This document shows, piece by piece, positions 38,301 through 49,600 of a DNA stretch of 64,000 nucleotides. Source of the DNA: Anas platyrhynchos (Eukaryota; Chordata; Aves; Anseriformes; Anatidae); NCBI RefSeq assembly GCF_047663525.1, contig NC_092601.1, positions 16,701,501 to 16,765,500 of the forward strand, written 5' to 3'. The notes below the pieces were generated by a model. The model saw only the letters and a program-made list of their open reading frames with translations. It was not told the origin of the DNA and ran no database searches. The stretch's first letter is position 1. Every line of letters starts with the position of its first letter. The position numbers were made by a program, and so were the translations under genes.

Positions 38301-40568
38301 TCTGCCCCCAGCAGAGCCTCTCTGCTGCCCTGGAGCTGCACGTCCCAACCTCCAGCCCTCTGGCAGGCAGCTGGGCTCACCTTCACGGCCATGATGGTGC
38401 CGCTCTGCGCGTGCCGGACTTTCTCCACCACTCCGTAAGCCCCACGGCCCAGCTCCGAAATCGTCACCAGGTCATCAGCTTCCACCTCAAAGTTCTACAG
38501 GGAGAGAAGTAAAAAAAAAAAAAGAAATCAGACATGGGTATGCTCATCACCAAAGGCAAAATTCCAAGCTTGCATCTCTTCTATGCAGAGCGCTCCCAAA
38601 CGATGGTGCCTACAGGATTCCAGCAGCTCTAGGCACCAGGCTCGGAGGAGATGGATGCGTTTTTCACTCTGTTGAGCCCCAAACTCACCAGGGCTCACTG
38701 AATTCTCCCTCTGAAGCTAGAGATCAGGAGTTTCATCCTTTCAGCCAGGGCACACTATTTCTGTGGTGAACAACCCGCAGGGTTTCAGCAGCTCCCCTGC
38801 CAGCACGGGCAGCTATTGGGATTCAGGATTGGCACCAGATCCCAGTGCCCAGCGGGGCATCACTGCCTGCCCCCGTGTGACCACAAGCACACCCACGTGC
38901 CCGAGAGCACCCTGCTTGTGCAAAGCTGCTCTTAGACAGGGTGGCACACACCACAACCCAATTCCCAGCATTGGGCAGCTCAGGTTGTGCCTGCTTTCAG
39001 CACCTCGCCCCATCATCATAGCCAGCAAGGCACAGCATGAGCTAGCACCAAGAAAAGAGCTCAGGCAGTGCAGTGACATGAACTTCATTTCCAGCTGGAA
39101 AAAGACAAACCCCCAGTGTTCAGGCAGCAGGCAGCGAGCGAGGCTGTGCGCAACCCCCAGACAAGTTTCCCTAACCACGCGTTACCCTGTAATTGCCTGC
39201 GCCGCTGGGCAGGGCATAAACTGCTCGAGTGAGCCACGGGCTATTTTGGGAGGCTGCATTCATCGCTCCTAATAAGTTACAGACCTCCTTTCAACCAGGA
39301 GGAACTTCAGCCAGCCTGCGAGTCTTCCTCCGGTCCCGGGGAAGAAAAATAATACCAGGATGCCCAAGTGACCCAGCAGCCACAAAGGGTGGGAAAAGCG
39401 CACGCCACGTCGGAAACACCGCCCGCGAGCTACACCCCGGGCAGAAAGGAGGCAGAAAACGCTGCTGGGGGGCCAAAATGGGAGCTGGGGCTGCCGGGCT
39501 GGTGGCTAGCCAGCTCCCCCGCCACGCTGGCCACGGGGCGGCCGGCAGCAAGCAGCATTTATGCGAGCCAGATGTGGCTGGCAGGCGGCCGAGGCAGGGA
39601 GCAGGAGAGGTCTGGGGTTGAGCTCAGCGGTGAGATATGCGCTGCCTGGCACGGGAAGGTGCCAGCTCTGTCCCGGGCAGGACGGTGGGTACAGGGATGT
39701 GGGGACCCTACAATCTCCCCCCAGTATCCCGCTGGCCTGGGCAGAGGCATGGTACAGGCTCACTGCTCCTGCAGCAGCCTCCAGGAAGGATCTCGTGGTG
39801 CTTTTCAGGACACGCGTTGTGCAGTTGTTCCAGGTTATTGTTGTGGGCTTTTTTTTTCCTGGCATTTACCCACAGAAGCTGGCAGTTCCCAACACACTCC
39901 AGGAACCAGGACGGCCCTGCCCAGGGGCAGAGGCGATGCTCCAACACCATCAGCATCCCCCTTACAGCATCCCTCACCCCCTGCCCTGCAGAGACGCAGG
40001 ACACCACCTGCACAGATCAGATGGACCTGAGCTCATCCTCCACCCCATCACCCAAACCTTCCTCCATCCTACATCGTGTCACTCCAGTGCCCAGATCAGA
40101 CCCCTCCTGCAAACACCAGAGCAGGCAGAGCACAGCTGCTGAATCCCTTGGAGAAAGGCACGGCAGGGACAGCAGCCAGCACGGAGAGCTGTCCCCACGC
40201 TGCACCACGCTCCCAGCGCACACGCTGTGCCCAGGCTGCCACACGGAGCCTCTCTCCCCGAGCTATTAATACACAACAGCTAGAAAACAACAAGGGCTGT
40301 GGGGCTGTGCCCTGGATCTAACCCAAGCTGCCTCCTCAATCCCTTTCCCCTCTGTCCCAGCTCTCCCCAAACCCTAAAGCCTTGCACTGATGGTGCCCAC
40401 GGAGCGAGCTGCTCAGCCTGGGAGGGAAGCAGCAAGGCGCAGGGCTGCTCAAGGCACCACCCCGAAATTTTTAGCTCACTCACAAACAGCCTTCTGCAGC
40501 CCCAGGAGAGCCCGTAACAAGAGGATGAAATAAAAGAGCAGCAGTGGCTGTTTCTAGCAGCTCTTTCT

Positions 40569-40600
<32 letters not shown>

Positions 40601-43600
40601 TAAGATCAGGTCTCTCAAATTGCAAGAAGCAAAAAGAAACCGCGCTAGCACGTACCTTATCTCCGATGGTGATGAACGTCCTGGAGTCCAGGTTCCTCGG
40701 GGGCCTGCGAGGAAAAAGAGAGAGAAAGTCAGAGGAAAGCACAGCTCCGTGCTCCCCATTCTGCAGGGCCAGGTTTTGTGTTCCTTCCAGCACTTTCATC
40801 CCCTGCTTTCCACCATGCCTTGTTGTTACAGGCTCAGATCAGCCCCCTCCAAACGCTCACAAACGCTTTCATCGTGCAAACACCACCCACAAAGCATTTG
40901 CTAAACGCAGCCAGCGAGAACCCCAGGCAGCCAGCGAGGTGAGGCATGCATCGAACCAGCAGGCTTTGAAACCATCCCCGCTCGGGATGCGAGCCCACGG
41001 AACCCCGACCGATCCCACGAGCTGTTCCCGTGGCACAGCGGCTCGGCTGTCATGTTTTGACAGGCAGGTGTTGTAACAGGACAGCCACGTCGCCCGAAAC
41101 ACACGCCTAGGGAACAACAGGTAATTCCTCAGCAGTGAGTCATTTGTGTACACTCCACGGCCTGTTCCAGGCAGCCTGGCACGCGGAGCAGCCAGCATTT
41201 CACAGGGTCACGCTTTGCACAACAGCACGCTGGCAAAAATAATAAAAAAAAAAAAGTCTTCCCTTACGGCTTTTTCCCCCCCATCGTTGCCTGCTTCCCA
41301 CTACTGGTAGCAGGGTGCTTTTGGAGCAGATTTTAGCCTTTTGTCCCTCGTGCTTCGCTTCCGTGCTTTCCCCAGCTGTGAGCTTGTCGGATTGGAAATT
41401 GAGCAATTTGTTTTAGCCTCCTGTTTAGCTCCCGTCAGAGCCATGCAGCGAGCTCCAGCTTCAAGGAAGTGCTCGGGCTCATGAAAAAAGCCTTGCACTG
41501 AGCAAATATTTGCATTGCACCTCGAGAAGTGCAGAGAAAAGGGATCGCAGGCACCTGGCAGCAGCCTCTACCGGAGTGCTCCAGGCATGCAAGCACCCTG
41601 CAGGCTCCAGGCGGACACCTTCGCCAGGGGAAATTCAGAGAGATGAAGCCACAAGGGAAGGAGGTGGCTGCTGCGTGCATGCCAGGCCGCACGGCACTAA
41701 CGGGGGACTTCCCCAGCTCCCCAGCTCACAGATCTGCCTTATCTGGGCTTTTAGGGAGTGTAATTTCCCCTCTGAGGATTTCACTGCTCTCCCAGAGCTG
41801 CCGAGGGTCTCTGGAAAGGGCTCCTGGTACAAGCAGGGCTGAGCGGCGGAGGCGCAGCCCGTGGTGTTTGGGAAGAGCATCACAGAGCAGGAATTTCAGC
41901 TGCCTGCTTTTCGTCAAACCCCACTTACGTTGTGTTGGCAACGGGCTGCTTGATGGGGACACATGTTATCCTCAGCTCCCGCTTCTTCTTGCTTTTCACT
42001 GGAAGAGAAGACGCACACGTGAGCAACTGGCATTTTTCTTTCTCTGCCTTCAAGCATCCTCCTACCCACAGGCCCCCGGCCCGGGGGTGCACAGAAACCC
42101 TCTTCCTGGCCTCACACCTTGCACTGCTCCTCAGCCACCCCAAAAGCGCCTGTTAACCCCCTGTGGCCATTAAGGGTTCCTCCTCTTTGGGGATTTTAAT
42201 TGCAGGTGTTTAGGGGATGGGCTGAAGCTGCTGTTCCTGCTGGGCACTCACCTGGTTTGTGCGGCTCCAAGGATCCCTTGGAATCTGGAAGAGAGCAGAG
42301 AGACACGGGGTCAGTTTTGGTGCTCCAGAGCAGCAGGCACAAAGCACGCACCCCTCACGGCCCCGGGTACCATCCGAAAAACACGCCAGGAGGACAGAGG
42401 GGTGCTGGCACCCGGCCCCATCCCGGCTTGACCAGCCACAAGAGGTCCCCACGCCACCAGCCGTGCACAGGGCCCTGACCCGAGCCCTGCTGCCCCAGCT
42501 CCTGTGCTCCCCGCCAGGCCAGTTTGGGATGCACAAACCCATTTCTCAGGGTGGTCACAGCCCCGCAGAGCCTGCTGCATATGGGATGGGATGGGACAGA
42601 TCCATCACGGCCACAGAAGCAGGCAGGGAAGTGGCCAGGCCTTCTCCGCTCCACACCTACAGCAGGTTGGAGGCCACCAGACCACAAGCAAGCCGAGCAG
42701 TAACTAACCCCCACCCCAAATGGGGACACCCCCACGTGTCACCAAGGGAAAATAGCACAAAACCAGGCAGGAGCTGGCTGCCTTTGTGCTGCCAGACACA
42801 AATCAAGGCCTGGTCTGCATGGGCTGAGAGCTGGGAGAAGGCCAGGCCTGTCAGGAGCAGCCCTCAGGATGCTCTCCTGCCCAGCTCCAAACAGCACAAG
42901 GAGATGGGTCTGAAATGAGAATTGAGCCCAAAATAGGATGGCCAGAGCCCTGCTTTGCTGCCCTGATCCCCTGCAGGGACAAGGGGCCTGGGGAGCTGCG
43001 TGAGAAGCAGCCCCACGAGCTGGCCTCCGAGCACGGTGTGAGCTTGTGGCCGGCTCCTTGTGGCCTCGTGCAGGCTCCCTGCCATGAGGAACGGCTCCTG
43101 GGACAAAGTCCAGCGCTTCCAACGCTGCTGGGAAAGGGAGGGGAGAGGCGAGGAGCTGGGAGCTGGGCAGGAAGGAGGGGAGATGTTCCTGGATGCATCC
43201 TGCCCTGCTGGGGGGGCACCACGGGTGGGCAGCTTCAGCCTGGCTGCTCCACACCAAACCCATCCTGCTGGGCTGGAAATGGGTCCCGGAAAGCTGACCC
43301 TGTCCTGGCAGTTGTGGGGTTTGATCACTGGTTCACAAACCTGCGAGGTTTCCTTTCCCAACCCCGCACCCGGCCGGGCTGGCAGAGGGAGCTATAAATA
43401 TCCCCGTGCACCCACTGAGGACACTGCAAAAATACCTGGTTGAGCAACGCCGGGAGCAAACACAGAACGGAGCCAAAGGAAAGCTGACATCCCCGTCTTC
43501 AGGCACCGCCTTCCCTCCCTGCAGCCAGCCCCAGAGCCAAAACCCGGGGGCTGCAGCATCCTCCTGCAGCCAGGGGGTGGGAGAGCCCAGGGGGCACACG

Positions 43601-46600
43601 CTCCCATCCCACCCAGCGTGCTGCATTTAGCACGTGGCTCAGGGATGCAGGCAGCAATCCAGGGATGCTGAGCTGCTGCACACCCACCCGGCCAACCCTG
43701 CACCTCCTGCTCAGCCAAAAAAAAAAAGAAAAAACCAGGACAGGGTGAACCAAACGCCTGCAATCCCATGACAGCCCCCCCAGCCACCTTCTGCCTGGCA
43801 GAGGGCGCAGCCACCAGCCAGAGCTTTGCACGAAGCCCTGAAACAACCCCCATACACACACACACACACATCCCATCCCGGCTGGTATTTTGCTTAATCT
43901 GTTTGCTCTCCTTCTCCCCAATTGCCATAGTAACCCCAGCAGGAGCACAATGCTCCCTCTGTGCTGCCCGCTCCCCCGAGCGGCGCTGACTCACGCGGGG
44001 TCACCAACGCAGCGGCCCCGAGGCTGCGGTGTCAGCCCTGCCGGAGCCCCAGGAGCTGCCAGGAGGCGTCTTGGGGTCGGGAATCGATGCAGAGCCTCGT
44101 GCCCGTAGCGGGATTTGAGAGCACGGTTGGAAGGGTCAGCACGGGATGGGGAGATCCCCGCTGCAAAGTCCCCGTGCGCCGTGCTGGAAAATCACATCGC
44201 GTCTCCATGCATCGATTGTACCCCGTGAGACAGAATTAGGTTTGCCTCTTCCTGCTCTCCCCGTGTTTGCCACGGGGCCAAACTCCCCAGCATCCTGCAA
44301 ACCTCCTCCAAAAAGCGCTGGCAGCATTTCTCCTGCTGCTCGCAGCCACAGAAGCAGCACGGGTCCGGCCGTGCAGGGGTGGAGCGGGCAGGAGCCACTT
44401 CCTCTTGAGCACAGCCCAGAAATAATTAAATTTCTTTTACAAATGAATAAAATAAATAATAAGAAAGAGGCAAACGGTGCTGTCCTGAAGCTCTGCACAC
44501 CCACAGCCTGCTCAGGGCAGGCAGATGGTGGCCGTGGGGGACCAGAGCCCAGCACCGCTGTCCCCAGCACGCTGCCCAGTGTCACCCCCAAAGCTGGTGG
44601 CAGCCCCAGAGCAGGACACCCGGTGCCAGAGGAACAAACAGGCGGTGGGACGAGCACGGCACGACCTTGCAATTCAATCCCTTCTGCCCTGAGCAGGTCC
44701 CGGGGCAGCATCTGCTGTCAGCCCCCGCAGGCGGCTGCTCTCAGCTCCCTGGCACCTGCCAGGCTCTCAGCAGCTCGCCCCCAAATTTGGGACCCCACGG
44801 GAGAGCTGCTGGGGACAGGGGGACGCTTTCTGTCACCTGCAAGTCCTGGGGATGCGCCAGCTTGTACCAGGGCACGGGGCTCTTGCAAGAGTCACCCACT
44901 GCTCGCGGTGACCTCAGATCGCTTCCACAGCAGCCAAATGGGGACGGGGCAACCTGGGGGCACGGCCCCATTAATCCCAGCCCCGTCACCCCCAGCCCAA
45001 GCCGAAAGCATGTCCAAAAAGCCGAAAGCACGGGTCACACAGCACTGTGCATGCACCCGGGCTGGGGAAAATGAGCTGACCGAAGTTCCTAGCGCAGCCG
45101 AGCTCGTAGCCCACGTGATGCCGCAGGCACGTAACTGCATCCTTTATGCTAAGAAAGGCACCATTTCCTCCTAAAGAAAGAAAAAAAAAGGCTTTTTTTC
45201 CCCCTCCCCTCATGCCACAGCCCGCACCAGCTAAGACCGGACACATTCGTTTCCTGGAACTGCTCAATTCAACGCTGAAATCCTCCTCCTCCTCCTCCCC
45301 AACCTCAGCCCCGTCCCGCTGCACCTCTCCCCGGGAGGTTTGGCCTTCCCACTCCGCCGGCGTGGGTGGAGAGAAGCGAACAGGACAACGTAAAGAACTG
45401 CAAATAAAGCTATTTGCCTGAGCTGACCTTTGAAATCAAACCTCTCCGAGCCTCCCCTGCGCTCCAGGTGAAGTCCTGGAACATGGACCTGCAGGGTGCA
45501 GGGGCTGCTGCAGGGGTTGCACGGTGGGGTTAGTGCTGGGGAAAGAGTTTGGGGGCCCCCAAATTCCCCTCGACCTGCAAATAGGAGTCAAACACTGCTG
45601 GGGAAGACGTTTTGGGGAATCGAGGGGCACCCTCGACCTGCAGACGGGAGCCAAACGCTGCAGAAAAGGCGCAGGGCTGCAGGGTGGGTCCCAGCCTGGC
45701 TGCAAAGGAAGGGCCAAAAGAAAAAAAAAAAAAAAAAAGGATCCCCAAAAGGAAATAAAAAATAAAAAATACAGGCAGGGTGCAACAAAGCAGAGAGGGG
45801 AATTTGGCCGCTTGGGTCACGGGAGTGGAAAAAGCTCCCTGTGTAAGCGGAAAAGCGGCGCTCAACCTGCCGAGAGCCATCACTCATCAGCCTGCAGAGG
45901 GGCTGCTGCAAGCCACCGCCGCCCTGCGCCCGGCACTTCTGCAAAAAGAGAAAGAGAAAAACCCGAGCGGGCTGGACGAGAAGCCCCCGCCGGCTGCAAC
46001 GGGTGTGCAAGGGCTGCTGGAAAGCCCTGGGAACACCACCAGAAGAGGGACAGGCTCCTTCCCGGAGCTCTGCTGGATTTCTGCTAAGATGCCAGCGCTC
46101 CAACCCCGTGCAAAACATGCAAGTTTCCAGAGCTTTAAAAATAGATCCCGAGCTGCACATGCAGAACCCCCCCTTCCCGAGCGAGCAGAGGGGAGAAAAA
46201 CTCCGTGGAGGGACCCCAAAAAAGTTCCACCGTCCCCCTTTTTGGCACCGCAAGCAGCCGTTTGGTCGCCCCCCCCTCCGGCACGTGCTTTGGAAATTGC
46301 AACACCTACCTTGCCTCTTGTCCATGGCTTCCCAGAAATGAAGAACAGAAACGGGCACGCCTGGCGGAAGGGAGGGATGGGGGAGCCGGAGGAGGGAGGG
46401 AAAAAAAACAGCCCGTGGGATCCGCTGCAGGGCCCTTCTGGTGAGCACCACGGCTTACCCTCGGTAGGGCTGCATGCTCGGAAGGTGCCAGCAGCCCCCT
46501 TTTTGGGGTCCCCGCTGCGTGCCGGGGGTGCGCGAGCCAGCGAGCGGCTGGGGAAGGCTGGGGGGGAAGGCGCCAGCAGCACCGCGTCCCCGCATGGGCA

Positions 46601-49600
46601 GCTGCTGAGGTTGGCCGGTCTCAGCTCGGGTTACACTTGAAAGCTCAACAGTTGTAGAAAAAAAAAAAAAAAAAAAATGCAGCGGGCGAAATAACCGCTG
46701 ACGTCAACAGGAAGCTGGGGGGGAGCCAGCGCCGGGAGCCATCGAGGCGCAGGGCTCCCGCGGCGCATCCCCCGGGGGACGCCTTTGCCGCTGGAGGGTT
46801 CGACCCTCGGAGCACAGCTCCCCCTCTGCCATCTCGATCCCACTCCCCAGGATAAAATCCCAACGGTGGGAGGCTCCCAAAGGTGCTGCCGTGGGCTGGG
46901 TGGGTTCCACGGGGGAGCAGCAGTGCTCGTGCCATCCTGAGCCCCCCACCGGTGCAGAGCTTTGCACGGTGATGGCTGCAGCTCCATGCAGGAGCACAAA
47001 ACACCAGGGTACAGGGGATGTAAGCGCTTGGGGGGGCTCAAACACACGGCCCCGAGCACCCACGCTCAGCCCTTTGGCACCCAGGGAGCGCCAGGCAGCA
47101 CGAGGTCGGATTTCTTGGCGCTGCAGGTGCCCGGCTAATTGCTTTGCCACTGACAACCATTCCCACAACAAATAGTGCAAAGCTTGTTCCATCACAATGC
47201 CGGCTCCCAGCTCGGCAGCTATTCCAGGGTGACAACTGAGACGGCATCTCCGCTGGCCAAGTCCAAGCTGCCACCCGGATTCTGCTGGGAAATAGCAAAG
47301 GAGGAGGACGGAGGCGTGGAAAAAATCACCCCCGGCTCCGCCACCACGTGCGAGAATCGTGGCCGAGCCTCGCTGCTCTCCCCTCTTCTGCCCGGGTGGG
47401 GTTTGGAGAAGCCAGCACCGACGTCCCTGACCAAATCCGAACAGGTTGCAGCTTTGTTTTCAGCTTCCCTGGCAGCCTGGAGGGCAGATGCTGCAGCAGC
47501 TCCTTCACCTTCCCCTAATTATAGCAAACATGCCTCCGCCGCGCGGGCTGCGCCGCCCCGCGCACGTTTGCAGGCAGAAAAGTCAGAGGTCGAGGTAAAG
47601 GCGCATACCGACCTAATGAGCGCCTCCGATTTTAAATAGTGTTTATACAAGCCCCAGAAGGACTGCGGAAGATATTTTCCTCGGCAGCATTTCCACTCCC
47701 CGGGTATGGTTTCAAGCCGAGCTCATCGGCGCAGAAGGGATGCTGGCACAAGAGCTGCCCCCCAGCCCTACAGCAGCGTCCCCGTCCCATACAGGGGATG
47801 CTCCAAGGATCCCTACAACCCCTCGTGGAGCCCATGCTGCCTCGGCACATCCCAAATGCTAATAAATGCCATTTTTTTTTTGAGCCAGACCCATCTTTTT
47901 GCAGGTCCTGGGGCCACCAGCACCACTGCTGCTGGGTTCTGAGCAGCCGAACCTCGTGCGCCGGGCAGCTGCCGCCGCTCCCTGCCAGGCTTCAATGAGG
48001 GGAAGAGCACGCCCTGAAAAACAGCAATGAGCTCAAGCAGCAGCCTGCCAGCACCAGGCCCTCTCCCCACCCTTCCCCTGCCCACCCGCGGCCTCTCCGA
48101 GGGCTGGATGAGGCCGGGGGCACCGGGGGGGGGATGCACCGGGCTGGCAGCGGGGACCCAGGACCCTGCAAAACCCCATGGGCAGGACCACAGCCCCGAT
48201 CCCAACCTGGAAGCTCTGTGACAGCTCTGCTTTTAAGCAAAACCTTGGAATAAAATCTAATAGGAAAGGGATCAGGGGCATCTTTCTGCTCCCATCACTC
48301 CAGCTGGGCAATGATGCCAAGAGCAATGCAAGGAGAGCACTGCGAGCGCCCAGTACCCCAAAACAGGGAAGGATTTGGGGACGGGGACACCAGCTGAAGC
48401 CACCACGGCGGTGACATCCCAGCTGCCAGCCCTGGGCTGCCAGGCACACCCCAGCTCCGTGCAGCAGCCAGATAACAGCCCGGCCAGCCCGCTTGCTCTG
48501 CTGCAGCTTCGGGAGGATGTCACCGCCCAGTTACGCTCCAGTTGGATTTTTAAGGTTACCTGCATTACCGTAACGGATGGGGGAAAGCAAAAAAACAGCC
48601 ACATTTCACTCTGTGCTTTGTTCCCTGATGTTCTGCAACAGGGGGGCTCTGCAGACAGGCTCCACGCTGGGAAACCCACAGGAGCAGAGCCCAGGCTGCC
48701 CTCGGGGAGCGTCGGAGCAGCGGCCAGCTGGCACGGCACCGTGGCGTTATCGGACACGCTGCCCCATGCCAAAAACTGCACAGCTGTGCAGCAGGACCTG
48801 GGCAAAAAACCTCTGCCCACCTCTTCGGAGCAGGCACGGGGCCGGGCAGAGCATCCTGCAGGGCTGCAGGCTCACATCCATCGCTCAGGATCGATTTTTT
48901 TCCCCCAAAAAAAGCAGTGGCAGAGGCTACACCTGCTCGGAGCTCGCCGTGCAGGCAACCACGAGCCACCTCCTGGAGCAGCACAGTGCTGGCGTGCTGC
49001 CACGAGACAAAGGGCTGGGAGCAACCCCAACCCCAGAGACTTCATGGGCAAGAGGAGAGGAAAAAGGAGATGGTGCTTCAAGAAAAGCCAGGAGGGAGAG
49101 GCGAAACTGCTGCCACCAGCTCTGCTCCTGCTCTGGTTCCTGAGCCCGTCCTACCCGGCTCGGTGCAATTTCAAGTACCTCCAGTTGGCCACAAAACCCT
49201 GTAAAGTTGGTAAAAGGGCAAAGTATTGCCTCTTTCTGCTTTTAATGCAGAGTCTCAATGACTAAAAATAAATAAATAGAAATAAAAATTACTTCTTTAG
49301 CTTCCTGCCATCCTCCCCCCAATTTATTTCGGGTGGGGAAAGAGGAACTTCATCCCGGCAAATGACACGGGTACCTGGGCTGAAAGTGGAATTTGTGGGG
49401 GGAAAAAGTAATAATTAATAATAATTAGGAAGTGCTCAATGTCTGCAGCTGCCTGCTCCGGGAGGGGGACAGAAGGAAAGGGAGCAGCGGGAGCGATGCC
49501 ACCCGCGGGGACTGCGGTTCACAGCTCCCCGCTGAGTCAGGCCCAGGTGCACCACGAGGGCTGTGAGCTGGCTGCAGGTGCTGCAAACTCAGCTCGGGGT

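Larger units (their letters stand above)
42285..46309 (-). other. MAP2K3 intron between the 46.3-kb exon and the microexon
   Basis: No gene recognised. A 342-codon plus-strand open frame at 44146-45174 has biased low-complexity composition and no known domain. Contains the X-box at 43921, a CA repeat and the 64-bp two-copy repeat. Confidence 0.6.

Noticed and set aside
39330-39600. CpG-rich stretch in a MAP2K3 intron as a further promoter
   Set aside because: CpG is moderately raised, but no start, donor or core promoter motif supports initiation, and it lies inside the kinase-coding part of the gene.
44146-45174. Plus-strand 342-codon open frame, the longest in the window
   Set aside because: It lies in a MAP2K3 intron, has the composition of GC-rich noncoding DNA, has no recognisable domain, and shadows further open frames on the other strand.
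45588-46640. Overlapping 286- and 287-codon open frames on opposite strands
   Set aside because: Mutually overlapping and low in complexity. Only the 51-nt part at 46310-46360 has splice signals.
48375-49265. Plus-strand 296-codon open frame
   Set aside because: No domain, no codon pattern unlike its surroundings, inside an intron; stop-poor GC-rich sequence explains it.
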